Shown piece after piece: positions 25,011 through 39,700 of a stretch of 64,000 bases of DNA. The stretch comes from Closterium sp. NIES-65 (lineage: Eukaryota; Streptophyta; Zygnematophyceae; Desmidiales; Closteriaceae): assembly GCA_948144175.1 (NCBI GenBank), contig CANXME010000398.1, positions 1,478,001 to 1,542,000 of the forward strand, in the 5' to 3' direction. The position numbers and the translations under genes are program-made. The notes under the pieces were generated by a model. That model worked only from the letters and a program-made list of their open reading frames with translations. It ran no database searches and was not told the DNA's origin. Numbering within the stretch: position 1 is the first letter of the stretch; each line of letters starts with the position of its first letter.

Positions 25011-28000
25011 CTCCTGGACCAGGCAAGCTCCTTGACCAGGCAAGATCCTAGACCAGGCAAGCTCCTGGACCAGGTACGCTTCTGGACCAAGCAAGCTCTT
25101 GGACCAGGCAAGCTCCTGGACCAGGCAAGCTCCTGGACCAGGCAAGCTCTTGGACCAGGCAGGCTTTTGGACCAAGCAAGCTCTTGGACCAGGCAAGCTC
25201 CTGGACCAGGCAAGCTTATGGACCAGGCAAGCTCCTGGACCAGGCACGCTTATGGACCATGCACGCTCTTGGACGAGGCAAGCTCTTGGACCAGGAAGGC
25301 TTGTGGACCAGGCAATCTCCTGGACCAGGCAAGCTCCTTGACTAGGCAAGCTCTTGGACCAGGAAGGCTCGTGGACCAGGCAAGCTCCTGGACCAAGCAA
25401 GCTCCTGGACCAAGCACGCTCCTGGACCAGGCACAATCTTGGACCAGGCAAGCTCGTGGATCAGGCACGCTCCTGGACCAGGCAAGCTCCTGGACCAGGC
25501 AAGCTCCTGGACCAGGCAATCTCTTGGACCAGCTCCTGGACCAGGCAAGCTCCTGGCCAAGGCAAGCTCCTGGACTAGGCACGCTCGTGGAACAGGCAAG
25601 CTCGTGGACCAGGCAAGCTCGTTGACCAGGCAAGCTCCTAAACCAGGATAGCTCCCGGACCAGGCAAGCTCCTGGACCAGGCACGCTCGTGGACCATGCA
25701 AGCTCCTAGACCAGGCAAACTTGTGGACCAGGCACGCTCGTGGACCAGGCAAGCTCCTGGACCAGGCAAGCTCCTAGACCAGGCAAGCTCTTGGACCAGG
25801 CAAGCTCCTGGACAAGGAAAGCTCTTGGACCAGGCAAGCTCTTGGACAAGGCAAGCTCCTGGACCAGGCAAGCTCTTGGACCAGGCAAGCTCTTGGATCG
25901 GCACGCTCCTGGACCAAGCAAGCTCCTGGACCAGGCAAGCTCCTAGACCAAGCACGCTCCTTGATTAGGCACGCTCCTAGACCAGGCAAGCTCCTGGACC
26001 AGGCAAGCTCCTGGATCAGGCAAGCTCCTGGACCAGGCAAGCTCCTGGACCAGGCACGCTCGTGGACCATGCACGCTCATGGACCAGGCAAGCTCTTGGA
26101 CCAGGCAGGCTCGTGGACCAGGTAAGATCCTGGACCAGGCAAGCTCCTGGACCAGGCAAACTCTTGGACCAGGCAAGCTCCTGGACCAGGCAAGCTCCTT
26201 GACCAGGCAAGCTCCTGGACAAGGCAAGCTCCTGGACCAGGCACGCTCGTAGACCATGCACGCTCTTGGACCAGGCAAGCTCTTGGACCAGGAAGGCTCG
26301 TGGACCAGGCAAGCTCCTGGACCAGGCAAACTCCTGGACAAGGCAAGCTCCTGGACAAGGCACGCTCCTGGACCAGGCAAGCTCCTTGACCAAGCAAGCT
26401 CCTCGACCAGGCAAGCTCCAGAACGAGGCAAGCTCATGGACCAGGCAAGCTCCTGGACGAGGCAAGCTCAGGTACTAGGCATGCTCCTGGACAAGGCACA
26501 TTCCAGGTTCAGGCACGCTCCTGGACCATGCAAGTTCGTCGACCAGGCACATTCCTGGACCAGGCAAGCTCTTGGACCAGGCAGGCTCGTGGATGAGGCA
26601 AGCTCCTGGACCAGGCAAGCTCCTGGACCAGGCAAGCTCCTTGACCACGCAAGCTCATGGACCTGGCACGCTCCTGGACCACGCAAGCTCCTGGACCAGG
26701 CAAGCTCCTGGACTAGGCAAGCTCTTGGACCAAGCACGCTCCTGGACCAGGCACGCTCCTAGACCAAGCAAGCTCCTAAACCAGACAAGCTCCTGGACCA
26801 GGCAAGCTTCTGGACCAGGCAAGCACCTGGACCAGACAAGCTCTTGGACCAGGCAAGCTCTTGGACTAGGCAAGCTGTTCGACCAGGCAAGCTCCTGGAC
26901 CAGGCAAGCTCTTGGACAAGGCAAGCTCTTGGACCAGGCAAGCTCCTAGACCCGGCAAGCTCCTAGACTAGGCAAGCTCCTAGACCAGGCAAGATCTTGG
27001 ACCATGGAAGCTTCTGGACAAGGCAAGCTCCTGGACCAGGCATACTCCTGGACCAGGCAAGCTCCTGGACCAGGCAAGCTCTTGGACTAGGCAAGCTCGT
27101 GGACCAGGCAAGCTTCTGGCCCAAGCGAGCTCTTGGACCAGGCTTGCTCGTGGACCAGGCAAGCTCTTGGACCAGGCAAGCTCCTGGACCAGGCAAGCTC
27201 CTGGAACATGCAAGCCCCTGGACCAGGCAAGCTCTTGAACCAGGAATGCTCCTGGACCATGAAAGCTCCTAGACCAAGCATGCTCCTCGACCTTGCAAGC
27301 TCCTGGGCCAGGCACGCTCCTGGAACAGGCAAGCTTCTGGACTAGGCATGCTCGTGGACCAGGCAAGCTCCTGGACCACGCAAGCTCGTGGACCAGGCAA
27401 GCTCCTGGACCAGGCAAGCTCCTAGACGAGGCAAACTTCAGGACCAGGCAAGCTCTTGGACAAGGAAAGCTCCTGGACCAGGCAATCTAACGGACCAAGA
27501 AAGCTCCTAGACAGGGCAAGCTCCTGGACTAGGCAAGCTCCTGGACCAGGCAAGCTCCTGGACCAGGCAAGCTACTGGACCAGGATAGCTCCTTGACGAG
27601 GCAAGCTCTTGGACCAGGCACGCTCCTGGACCATGCAAGCTCCTACACCAGGCAAGCTCCTGGACGAGGCAAGCTTCTGGACCAGGCAAACTCGTGGACC
27701 AGGCACGCTCCTGGACCAGGCAAGCTCCTGGACCAGGCAAGCTCCTAGACCAGGCAAGCTCCTGGACCAGGCAAGCTCCTAGATTAGGCAAGCTCTTGGA
27801 CCAGGCAAGCTCCTGGACAAGGCAAGCTCTTCAACCACGCAAGCTCCTAAAAAACGCAAGCTTGTGGACCAGGCACGCTCCTGGACCAGGCAAGCTCTTG
27901 GACCAGGCAGGCTTCTGGACCAAGCAAGCTATTGGACCACGCAAGCTCCTAAACCAGGCAAGCTCCTGGACCAGGCAAACTCCTGGACCAGGCACGCTCG

Positions 28001-31000
28001 TGGACCATGCACGCTCCTGCACCAGGCAAGCTCTTGGACCAGGCAGGCTCGTGGACGAGGCAAGCTCCTGGACCAGGCAAGCTCCTTGACCACGCAAGCT
28101 CATGGACCGGGCATGCTCCTGGACCATGCAAGCTCCTGGACCAGGCAAGCTCCTGGACTAGGCAAGCTCTAGGACCCATCACGCTCCTGGACCGAGCACG
28201 CTCCTAGACTAGGCAAGCTCCTGGACCAGACAAGCTCCTGGACCAGACAAGCTTCTGAACCAGGCAAGCACCTGGACCAGGCAAGCTCGTGGACCAGGCA
28301 AGCTCTTGGACCAGACAAGCTCTTGGACCAGGCAAGCTCTTGGACCAGGCAAGCTCTTCGACCAGGAAAGCTCCTGGACCAGGCAAGCTCTTGGACAAGG
28401 CAAGCTCTTGGACCAGGCAAGCTCCTAGACCAGGCATGCTCCTGGACCAGGCAAGCTCCTGGACCAGGCAAGCTCTTGGACCAGGCAAGCTCCTGGACCA
28501 GGTAAGCTCCTGGACAAGGCAAGCTCCTGGAACATGCAAGCTCCTGGACCAGGCAAGCTCCTGGACCAGGCAAGCTCTTGAACCAGGAATGCTCCTGGAC
28601 CAGGAAAGCTCCTACACCATGCAAGCTCCTCGACCTTGCAAGCTCCTGGACCAGGCACGCTCCTGGAACAGGCAATCTCCTGGACCATGCAAGCTCATGG
28701 ACCAGGCAAGCTCCTGGACCACGCAAGCTCGAGGGCCAGGCAAGCTCCTGGACCAGGCAAGCTCCTGGACGAGGCAAACTTCAGGACCTGGCAAGCTCTT
28801 GGACCAGGCACGCCCTTGGACCAAGCAAGATCTTGGACCAGGCAAGCTCTAGGATCAGGCAAGCTCCCAAAACATGCATTCTCCAGGACCAGGCAAGCTC
28901 CTGGACCAGGCAAGCTCTTGGACCAGGCAAGCTCGTGGACCAGGCACGCTCCGGGACCAGGCAAGCTCTTGGACCACGCAAGCTCGTAGACCAGGCAAGC
29001 TCCTGGACCAGGCAAGCTCGTGGACCACGCAAGCTCTTGGACCAGGCAAGCTCTTGGACCTGGCAAGCTCTTGGACCCGGCCAGCTCCTTGAACACGCAA
29101 GCTCCTGGACCAGGATAGCTCCTTGACCAGACAAGCTCTTGGACTAGGCAAGCTCCTGGACCAGGCAAGCTCTTGGACAAGGCAGGCTTCCGGACCAAGC
29201 AAGCTCTTGCACCAAGCAAGCTCCTGGACCAGGCAAGCTCCTGGACCAGGCACGCTCGTGGACCATGAACGCTCTTGGACCAGGCAAGCTCTTCGACCAG
29301 GAAGGCTCGTAGACAAGGCAAGCTCCTGAACCAGGCAAGCTCCTAGACCACGCAAGCTCTTGGACCACGAAGGCTCGTGGACCAGGCAAGCTCCTGGACC
29401 AGGCAAGGTCCAGGACCAAGCACGCTCGTGGACCATGCACGCTCTTGGACCAGGCAAGCTCTTGGACCAGGAAGGCTCGTGGACCAGGCAAGCTTTAGGA
29501 CCAGGCAAGCTCCTAGACCAAGCAAGCTCTTGGTCCAGGAAGGCTCGTGAACCAGGCAAGCTCCTGGATCAGGCAAGGTCCTGGACCAGGCACGCTCCTG
29601 GACCAGGCAAGCTCGTGAACTAGGCAAGCTCCTGGACCAGGCAAGCTCTTGAATCAGGAAAGCTCCTGGACCAGGCAAGCTCCTCGACCAGGCAAGCTAT
29701 CGGACCAAGAAAGCTCCTGGACAAGGCAAGCTCTTGGACCATGCAAGCTCCTAGACCATGCAAGCTCCTAGACCAGGCAAGCTCCTGGACCAAGCAAGCT
29801 TCTGGACCAAGCAAACTCATGGACCAGGCACGCTCCTCGACCAGGCAAGCTCCTGAACCAGGCAAGCTCCCAGACCAGGCAAGCTCCTGAACGAGGCAAG
29901 CTCCTGGACCAGGCAAGCTCCTGGACCAGGCAGGTTCCTTGACCAGGCAAGCTCCTGGACCAGGCAAGTTCCTGGACCAGGCACGCTCGTGGACCATGCA
30001 CGCTCTTGGACCAAGCAAGCTCTTGAACCAGGCAGGCTCGTGGACTAGGCAAGCTCTTGGCCCAGGCAAGCTCCTGGACCATGCTAGCTCCTAGACCAGG
30101 CAACCTCTTGGACCAGGCAAGCTTCTGGACCAGGCAAACTCGTGGACCAGGCACGCTCCTGGACCAGGCAATCTCCTGGACCAGGCAAGCTCCTAGACCA
30201 GGCAAGCTCCTGAACGAGGCAAGCTCCTGGACCAGGCAAGCTCCTGGACCAGGCAAGTTCCTTGAACAGGCAAGCTCCTGGACCAGGAAAGTTCCTGGAC
30301 CAAGCACGCTCGTGGACCATGCACGCTCTTGGACCAGGCAAGCTCTTGAACCAGGCAGGCTCGTGGACTAGGCAAGCTCCCGGACCAGGCACGCTCCTGG
30401 ACCAGGCAAGCTCCTGGACCTGGCACGCTCGTGGACCATGCACGCTCTTGGACCAGGCAAGCTCTTGGACCAGGAAGGCTCGTGGACCAGGCAAGCAACA
30501 AGACCAGGCAAGCTCCTAGACCAGGCAAGCTCTTGGACCAGGAAGGCTCGTGGACCAGGCAAGCTCCTGGACCAGGCAAGGTCTTGGTCCAGGCACGCTT
30601 CTAGACCATGCACGCTCTTGGACCAGGCAAGCTCGTGGATCAGGCAAGCTCCTGGACTAGGCAAGCTCTTGGACCAGGCAGGCTTCTGGACAAAGCAAGC
30701 TCTTGGAGCATGCAAACTCCTGGACCAGGCAAGCTCTTGGACCAGGCAGGCTTTTGGACCAAGCAAGCTCTTGGACCAGGCAAGCTCCTGGACCAGGCAA
30801 GCTCCTTGACCACGCAAGCTCCTGGACCAGGCACGCTCGTGGACCTTGCACGCTTTTGGACCAGGCAAGCTCTTGGACCAGGTTGGCTCGTGGACCAGGC
30901 AAGCTCTTGGACCAGGCAAGGTCTTGGACCAGGCACGCTCCTGGACAAGGCACGCCCTTGGACCAAGCACGCTCTTGGACCAAGCAAGCTCCTGGACTAT

Positions 31001-32699
31001 GCAAGCTCCTGGACAAGGCATGCTCGTGGACCATGTACGCTCTTGGACCAGGCAAGCTCTTGGACCAGGAAGGCTCGTGGACTAGGCAAGCTCCTGGACC
31101 AGGCAAGCTCCTAGACCAGGCAAGCTCTTGGACCAGGAAGGCTCGTGGACCAGGAAAGCTCCTGGATCAGGCAAGGTCCTTGACCAGGCACGCTCCTGGA
31201 CCAGGCAAGCTCCTGGACAAGGCAAGCTCCTGGACCAGGCAAGCTCTTGGACCAGGAAAGCTCCTGGACCAGGCAAGCTCCTTGACCAGGCAAGCTAACG
31301 GACCAAGAAAGCTCCTAGAGAAGGCAAGCTCCTGGACCAGGAATCCTCGTGGAACAGGCAAGCTCCTGGACCAGGCAAGCTCCTGGACCAGGCAAGCTCC
31401 AGGACCAGGATAGCTCCTTGACCAGGCAAGCTCTTGGACCAGGCACGCTCCTAGACCATGCAAGCTCCTACACGAGGCAAGCTCCTGGACGAGGCAAGCT
31501 TATGGACCATGCAAACTCGTGGACCAGGCACGCTCCTGGACCAGGCAAGCTCCTGGACCAGGCAAGCTCCTAGACCAGGCAAGCTCCTGGACCAGGCAAG
31601 CTCCTGGACCACGCAAGCTCTTGGACTTGGAAAGCTCTTAGACCAGGCAAGCTCCTGGACCAGGCAAGCTCTTGGACCAGGCAAGCTCTTCGACCACGCA
31701 AGCTCCTAAATAACCCAATCTCTTGGACAAGGCACGCTCCTGGACCAGGCAAGCTCTTGGACCAGGCAGGCTTCTGGACCAAGCAAGCTATTGGACCACG
31801 CAAGCTCCTCGACAAGGCAAGCTCCTGGACCAGGCAAACTCCTGGACCAGGCACGCTCGTGGACCATGCACGCTCCTTACCCAGGCAAGCTCTTGGACTA
31901 GGTAGGCTCGTGGACGAGGCAAGCACCTGGACCAGGCAAGCTCCTGGACCAGGCAAGCTCCTTGACAAGGCAAGCTCCTGGACCAGGCAAGCTTCTGGAC
32001 CAGGCAAGCTCGTGGACTAGGCACGCTCCTGGACCAGGCAAGCTCCTGGACCAGGCAAGCTCCTAGACCAGACAAGCTCCTGGACCAGACTAGCTCCTGG
32101 ACCACGCAAGCTCTTGGACCAAGCAAGCTCTTGGACCAGGCAAGCTCTTGGACCAGGCAAGCTCCTTGACCACGCAAGCTCTTCGACCACGCAAGCTCGT
32201 AAATAACGCAAGCTCTTGGACCAGGCACGCTCCTTGACCAGGCAAGCTCTTGGACCAGGCAGGCTTCTGGACCAAGCAAGCTATTGGACCACGCAAGCTC
32301 CTGGACCAGGCAAGCTCCTAGACCAGGCAAACTCCTGGACCAAGCACGCTCATGGACCATGCACGCTCCTGGACCAGGCAAGCTCTTGGACCAGGCAGGC
32401 TCGTGGACGAGGCAAGCTCCTGGACCAGGCAAGCTCATGGACGAGGCAAGCTCCTCGACTAGGCAAGCTCCTGGACCAGGCACGCTTATGGACCATGCAC
32501 GCTCTTGGACCAGGAAAGCTCTTGGACCAGGCACGCTCCTAGAACAAGCAAGCTCTTGGACCAGGCAAGCTCCAGGACCAAGATAGCTCCTGGACCAGGC
32601 AAGCTCCTAGACCAGGCACGCTCCTGGACCATGCAAGCTCCTAGACCAGGCAAACTCCTGGACCAGGCAAGCTCTGGACAAAGCAAACTCGTAGACCAG

Positions 32700-35600
32700 G
32701 CACGCTACTAGACCAGGCAAGCTCCTGGACCAGGCAAGCTCCTAGACAAGGCAAGCTCCTGAACCAGTCAAGCTCCTGGACAAGGCAAGCTCTTGGACCA
32801 GGCAAGTTCCTTGACCAGGCAAGCTCCTGGACCAGGCAAGTTCGTGGACCACGCACGCTCGTGGACCATGCCCGCTCTTGGACCAGGCAAGCTCTTGGAC
32901 CAGGCAAGCTCCTGGAACAAGCAAGCTCCTGGACCAGGCAAGCTCCTGGACCAGGCAAGCTCCTGGACCAGGCAAGCTCCTGGACCAGGCACGCTCCTGG
33001 ACCATGCAAGCTCCTAGACCAGGCAAGCTCCTGGACCAAGCAAGATTCTGGACCAAGCAAACTCGTAGACTAGGAACGCTCCTGGACCAGGCAAGCTCAT
33101 GGACCAGGCAAGCTCCTAGATCAGGCAAGCTCTTGGACCAGGCAAGCTCCTGGACCACGCAAGCTCTTGGACCAGGCAAGCTCTTAGACCAGGCAAGCTC
33201 CTGGACCAGGCAAGCTCCTAGACCAGGCAAGCTCACAGACCAAGAAAGCTCCTGGACAAGGCAAGCTCCTGGACCAGGCAAGCTCTTTGACCAGGCACGC
33301 TCGTGGATCATGCACGCTCCTGGACCAGGCAAGCTCTTGGACCAGGCAGGCTCGTGGATGAGGCAAGCTCCTGGACCAGGCAAGCTCCTGCACCAGGCAA
33401 GCTCCTAGAACAGGCAAGCTCCTGGACCATGCAAGCTCCTGGACCAGGCAAGCTCCTGGACCAGGATAGCTCCTTGACCAGGCAAGTTCTTGGACCAGGC
33501 ACGCTCCTGGACCATGCAAACTCCTACACCAGGCAAGCTCCTGGACAAGGCAAGCTTCTGGACCAGGCAAACTCGTGGACGAGGCACGCTCCTAGACCGA
33601 AAACCTCCTGGACCAGGCAAGCTCCTAGACTAGGCAAGCTCCTGGACCAGGCAAGCTCCTGGACCACGCAAGCTCTTGGACCAGGCAAGCTCCTGGACTA
33701 GGCAAGCTCTTGGACCAGGCAAGCTCCTCGACCACGCAAGCTCTTTGACCACGCAAGCTCGTAAATAACGCAAGCTCTTGGACCACGCACGCTCCTGGAC
33801 CAAGCAAGCTCTTGGACCAGGCAGGCTTCTGGACCAAGCAAGCTATTGGACCACGCAAGCTCCTGGACTAGGCAAGCTCCTGGACCAGGCAAACTCCTGG
33901 ACCAGGCACGCTCGTGGACCATGCTCGCTCCTGGACCAGGCAAGCTCTTGCACCAGGCAGGCTCGTGGACGAGGCAAGCTCCTGGACGAGGCAAGCTCCT
34001 GGACCAGGCAAGCTCCTTGACCAGGCAAGCTCCTGGACCAGGCAAGCTCCTGGACCAGGCACGCTCGTGGACCATGCACACTCTTGGACCAGGAAAGCTC
34101 TTGGACCAGGCGCGCTCGTGGAACAAGCAAGCTCTTGGACCAGGCAAGCTCTTGGACCAGGAAAGCTCCAGGACCAAGATAGCTCCTTGACCAGGCAAGC
34201 TCCTGGACCAGGCAAGCTTCTGGACCAAGCAAACTCGTGGACCAAGCACGCTCTTGGACCATGCAAGCTCCTAGACCAGGCAAGCTCCGGGACCAGGCGA
34301 GCTTCTGGACCAGGCAAACTCGTGTTCCAGGCATGCTCCTGGACCAGTCAAGCTCCTGAACCAGGCAAGCTCCTGGACCAGGCAAGCTCTTGGACCAGGC
34401 AAGTTCCTTGACCAGGCAAGCTCCTGGACCAGGCAAGTTCCTGGACCAGGCAAGCTCCTGAGCCAGGCAAGCTCCTAGACCAGGCAAGCTCTTGGACCAG
34501 GCAAGTTCCTTGACCAGGCAAGCTCCTGGACCAGGCAAGTTCCTAGACCACGCACGCTCGTGGACCATGCACGCTCTTGGACCAGGCAAGCTCTTGGACC
34601 AGGCACGCTCCTGGAACAGGCAAGCTCCTGGACCAAGCAAGCTCCTGGACCAGGCAAGCTCATGGACCAGGCAAGCTCCTAGACAAGGCAAGCTCCTGAA
34701 CCAGTCAAGCTCCTGGACCAGGCAAGCTCTTGGACCAGGCAAGTTCCTTGACCAGGCAAGCTCCTGGACCAGGCAAGTTCGTGGACCACGCACGCTCGTG
34801 GACCATGCCCGCTCTTGGACCAGGCAAGCTCTTGGACCAGGCAAGCTCCTGGAACAAGCAAGCTCCTGGACCAGGCAAGCTTCTGGACCAGGCAAGCTCC
34901 TGGACCAGGCAAGCTCCTGGACCAGGCACGCTCCTGGACCATGCAAGCTCCTAGACCAGGCAAGCTCCTGGACCAAGCAAGATTCTGGACCAAGCAAACT
35001 CGTAGACTAGGAACGCTCCTGGACCAGGCAAGCTCATGGACCAGGCAAGCTCCTAGATCAGGCAAGCTCTTGGACCAGGCAAGCTCCTGGACCACGCAAG
35101 CTCTTGGACCAGGCAAGCTCTTAGACCAGGCAAGCTCCTGGACCAGGCAAGCTCCTAGACCAGGCAAGCTCACAGACCAAGAAAGCTCCTGGACAAGGCA
35201 AGCTCCTGGACCAGGCAAGCTCTTTGACCAGGCACGCTCGTGGATCATGCACGCTCCTGGACCAGGCAAGCTCTTGGACCAGGCAGGCTCGTGGATGAGG
35301 CAAGCTCCTGGACCAGGCAAGCTCCTGCACCAGGCAAGCTCCTAGAACAGGCAAGCTCCTGGACCATGCAAGCTCCTGGACCAGGCAAGCTCCTGGACCA
35401 GGATAGCTCCTTGACCAGGCAAGTTCTTGGACCAGGCACGCTCCTGGACCATGCAAACTCCTACACCAGGCAAGCTCCTAGACAAGGCAAGCTTCTGGAC
35501 CAGGCAAACTCGTGGACGAGGCACGCTCCTAGACCGAAAACCTCCTGGACCAGGCAAGCTCCTAGACCAGGCAAGCTCCTGGACCAGGCAAGCTCCTGGA

Positions 35601-36600
35601 CCACGCAAGCTCTTGGACCAGGCAAGCTCCTGGACTAGGCAAGCTCTTGGACCAGGCAAGCTCCTCGACCACGCAAGCTCTTTGACCACTTAAGCTCGTA
35701 AATAACGCAAGCTCTTGGACCACGCACGCTCCTGGACCAGGCAAGCTCTTGGACCAGGCAGGCTTCTGGACCAAGCAAGCTATTGGACCACGTAAGCTCC
35801 TGGACTAGGCAAGCTCCTGGACCAGGCAAACTCCTGGACCAGGCACGCTCGTGGACCATGCTCGCTCCTGGACCAGGCAAGCTCTTGCACCAGGCAGGCT
35901 CGTGGACGAGGCAAGCTCCTGGACGAGGCAAGCTCCTGGACCAGGCAAGCTCCTTGACCAGGCAAGCTCCTGGACCAGGCAAGCTCCTGGACCAGGCACG
36001 CTCGTGGACCATGCACACTCTTGGACCAGGAAAGCTCTTGGACCAGGCGCGCTCCTGGAACAAGCAAGCTCTTGGACCAGGCAAGCTCTTGGACCAGGAA
36101 AGCTCCAGGACCAAGATAGCTCCTTGACCAGGCAAGCTCCTGGACCAGGCAAGCTTCTGGACCAGGCAAACTCGTGGACCAAGCATGCTCTTGGACCATG
36201 CAAGCTCCTAGACCATGCAAGCTCCGGGACCAGGCAAGCTTCTGGACCAGGCAAACTCGTGTTCCAGGCATGCTCCTGGACCAGTCAAGCTCCTGAACCA
36301 GGCAAGCTCCTGGACCAGGCAAGCTCTTGGACCAGGCAAGTTCCTTGACCAGGCAAGCTCCTGGACCAGGCAAGTTCCTGGACCAGGCAAGCTCCTGAGC
36401 CAGGCAAGCTCCTAGACCAGGCAAGCTCTTGGACCAGGCAAGTTCCTTGACCAGGCAAGCTCCTGGACCAGGCAAGTTCCTAGACCACGCACGCTCGTGG
36501 ACCATGCACGCTCTTGGACCAGGCAAGCTCTTGGACCAGGCACGCTCCTGGAACAGGCAAGCTCCTGGACCAAGCAAGCTCCTGGACCAGGCAAGCTCCT
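32700..36600. repeat. Higher-order repeat, 1937-bp period, two copies
   Basis: Two adjacent, nearly identical copies. The marker AACTCGTAGACTAGG lies at 33060 and 34997, and the AAATAACG monomer lies at 33763 and 35700; both are offset by 1937 bp. That is one base short of 114 monomers. Only scattered single-base differences are visible between the copies, so the duplication is recent. Confidence 0.88.
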
Positions 36601-36749
36601 AGACCAGGATATCTCGTGGACCAGGCAAGCTCCTGGACCAAGCAAGCTACTGGACCAGGCACGCTCCTGGACCATGCAAGCTCCTAGACTAGGCAAGCTC
36701 CTGGACCAAGCAAGATTCTGGACCAGGCAAACTCGTGGACCAGGCACGC

Positions 36750-39700
36750 TCCTAGACCAGGCAAGCTCCTGGACCAGGCAAGCTCCTAGACCAGGCAAGC
36801 TCATGCACCAGGCAAGCTCCTGGGCCACGCAAGTTCTTGGACCAGGCAAGCTCTTGGACTAGGCAAGCTCGTGGACCAGGCAAGCTCACAAACCAAGAAA
36901 GCTCCTGGACAAGGCAAGCTCCTGGACCAGGCAAGCTCTTGGACCAGGAACGCTCGTGGACCATGCACGCTCGTGGACCAGGCAAGCTCTTGGACCAGGC
37001 AGGCTTGTGGACGAGGCAAGCTCGTGGACCAGGCAAGCTCCTCGACCAGGCAAGCTCCTTGACCAGGCAAGCTCCTGGACCAGGCAAGCTCCTGGACCAG
37101 GCACGCTGGTGGACCATGCACGCTCTTGGACCAGGAAAGCTCTTGGACCAGGCACGCTCCTGGAACAAGCAAGCTCCTGGACTAGGCAAGCTCTTGGACC
37201 AGACAAGCTTCTGGACCAGGCAAACTCCTAGACCACGCAAGGCAAGCTCCTGGAACCAGGATAGCTCCTGGACCTGGCAAGCTCCTAGACCAGGCACGCT
37301 CCTGGACCACGCAAGCTCCTAGACCAGGCAAGCTCCTGGACCAGACAAGCTTCTGGACCAGGCAAACTCGTGGACCAGGCACGCTCCTGGACCAGGCAAG
37401 CTCCTGGACCAGGCAAGCTCCTAGACCAGGCAAGCTCCTGGACCAGGCAAGTTCCTTGACCACGCAAGCTCTTGGACCAGGCAAGCTCGTAGACCAGGCA
37501 AGCTCTTCGACCACGCAAGCTCGTAAATAACGCAAGCTCTTGGACCAGGCAAGCTCCTGGACCAGGTAAGCTCTTTGACCAGGCAGTCTTCTGGACCAAG
37601 CAAGCTATTGGACCACGCAAGCTCCTGGACTAGGCAAGCTCCTGGACCAGGCAAACTTCTGGACCAGGCACGCTCGTGGACCATGCACGCTCCGGGACCA
37701 GGCAAGCTCTTGCACCAGGCAGGCTCGTGGACGAGGCAAGCTCCTGGACCAGGCAAGCTCGTGGACCAAGCAAGCTCCTTGACCAGGCAAGCTCCTGGAC
37801 CAGGCAAGCTCCTGGACCAGGCACGCTCGTGGACCATGCTCACTCTTCGACCAGGAAAGCTCTTGGACCAGGCACGCTCCTGGAACAAGCAAGCTCTTGG
37901 ACCAGGCAAGCTCCTGGACCAGGAAAGCTCCAGGACCAGGATAGCTCCTCGACCAGGCAAGCTCCTAGACCAGGCACGCTCTTGGACCATGCAAGCTCCT
38001 AGACCAGGCAAGCTCCTGGACCAGGCAAGCTTCGGGACCAGGCAAAATCGTGGACCAGGCACGCTCCTGGACCAGTCAAGCTCTTGAACCAGGCAAGCTC
38101 GTGGACCAGGCAAGCTCTTCGACCAGGCAAGTTCCTTGACCAGGCAAGCTCCTGGACCAGGCAAGTTCCTGGACCAGGCAAGCTCCTTAATCAGGCAAGC
38201 TCCAAGACCAGGCAAGCTCTTGGATAAGGCAAGTTCCTTGACCAGGCAAGCTCCTGGACCAGGCAAGTTCCTAGACCACGCACGCTCGTGGACCATGCAC
38301 GCTCTTGGACCAAGCAATCTCTTGGACCAGGCACGCTCCTGGAACAGGCAAGCTCCTGGACCAAGCAAGCTCCTGGACCAGGCAAGCTCCTGGACTAGGA
38401 TAGCTCGTGGACTAGGCAAGCTTCTGGACCAGGCAAGCTCCTGGACCAGGCACGCTCCTAGACCATGCAAGCTCCTAGACTAGGCAAGCTCCAAGACCAA
38501 GCAAGATTCTGGACCAGGCAAACTCGTGGACCAGGCACGCTCCTGGACCAGGCAAGCTCCTGGACCAGGCAAGCTCCTAGACCAGGCAAGCTCTTGCACC
38601 AAGCAAGCTCCTGGACCACGCAAGTTCTTAAACCAGGCAAGCTCTTGGACTAGACAAGCTCCTGGACCAGACAAGCTCACAAACCAAGAAAGTTCCTGGA
38701 CTAGGCAAGCTCCTGGACAAGGCAAGCTCTTGGACTAGGAACGCTCGTGGACCATGCACGCTCGTGGACCAGGCAAGCTCTTGGACCAGGCAGGCTCGTG
38801 GACGAGGCAAGCTCGTGGACCAGGCAAGCTCCTCGACCAGGCAAGCTCCTTGACCAGGCAAGCTCCTGGACCAGGCAAGCTCCTAGACCAGGCACGCTGG
38901 TGGACCATGCACGCTCTTGGACCAGGAAAGCTCTTGGACCAGGCACGCTCCTGGAACAAGCAAGCTCCTGGACCAGGCAAGCTCTTGGACCAGGCAAGCT
39001 CAAGGACCAGGATAGCTCCTGGACCTGGCAAGCTCCTAGACCAGGCACGCTCCTGGACCACGCAAGCTCCTAGACCAGGCAAGCTCCTGGACCAGACAAG
39101 CTTCTGGACCAGGCAAACTCGTGGACCAAGCACGCTCCTGGACAAGGCAAGCTCCTGGACCAGGCAAGCTCCTAGACCGGGCAAGCTCTTGGACAAGGCA
39201 AGTTCCTTGACCAGGCAAGCTCTTGGACCAGGCAAGCTCGTGGACCAGGCAAGCTCTTCGACCACGCAAGCTCGTAAATAACGCAAGCTCTTGGACCATG
39301 CACGCTCCTGGACCAGGCAAGCTCTTGGACCAGGCAGTCTTCTGGACCAAGCAAGCTATTGGACCATGCAAGCTCCTGGACAAGGCAAGCTCCTGGACCA
39401 GGCAAGCTCTTGGACCAGGAACGCTCGTGGACCATGCACGCTCGTGGACCAGGCAAGCTCTTGGACCAGGCAGGCTCGTGGACGAGGCAAGCTCGTGGAC
39501 CAGGCAAGCTCCTCGACCAGGCAAGCTCCTTGACCAGGCAAGCTCCTGGACCAGGCAAGCTCCTGGACCAGGCACGCTGGTGGACCATGCACGCTCTTGG
39601 ACCAGGAAAGCTCTTGGACCAGGCACGCTCCTGGAACAAGCAAGCTCCTCGACTAGGCAAGCTCTTGCACCAGACAAGCTTCTGGACCAGGCAAACTCCT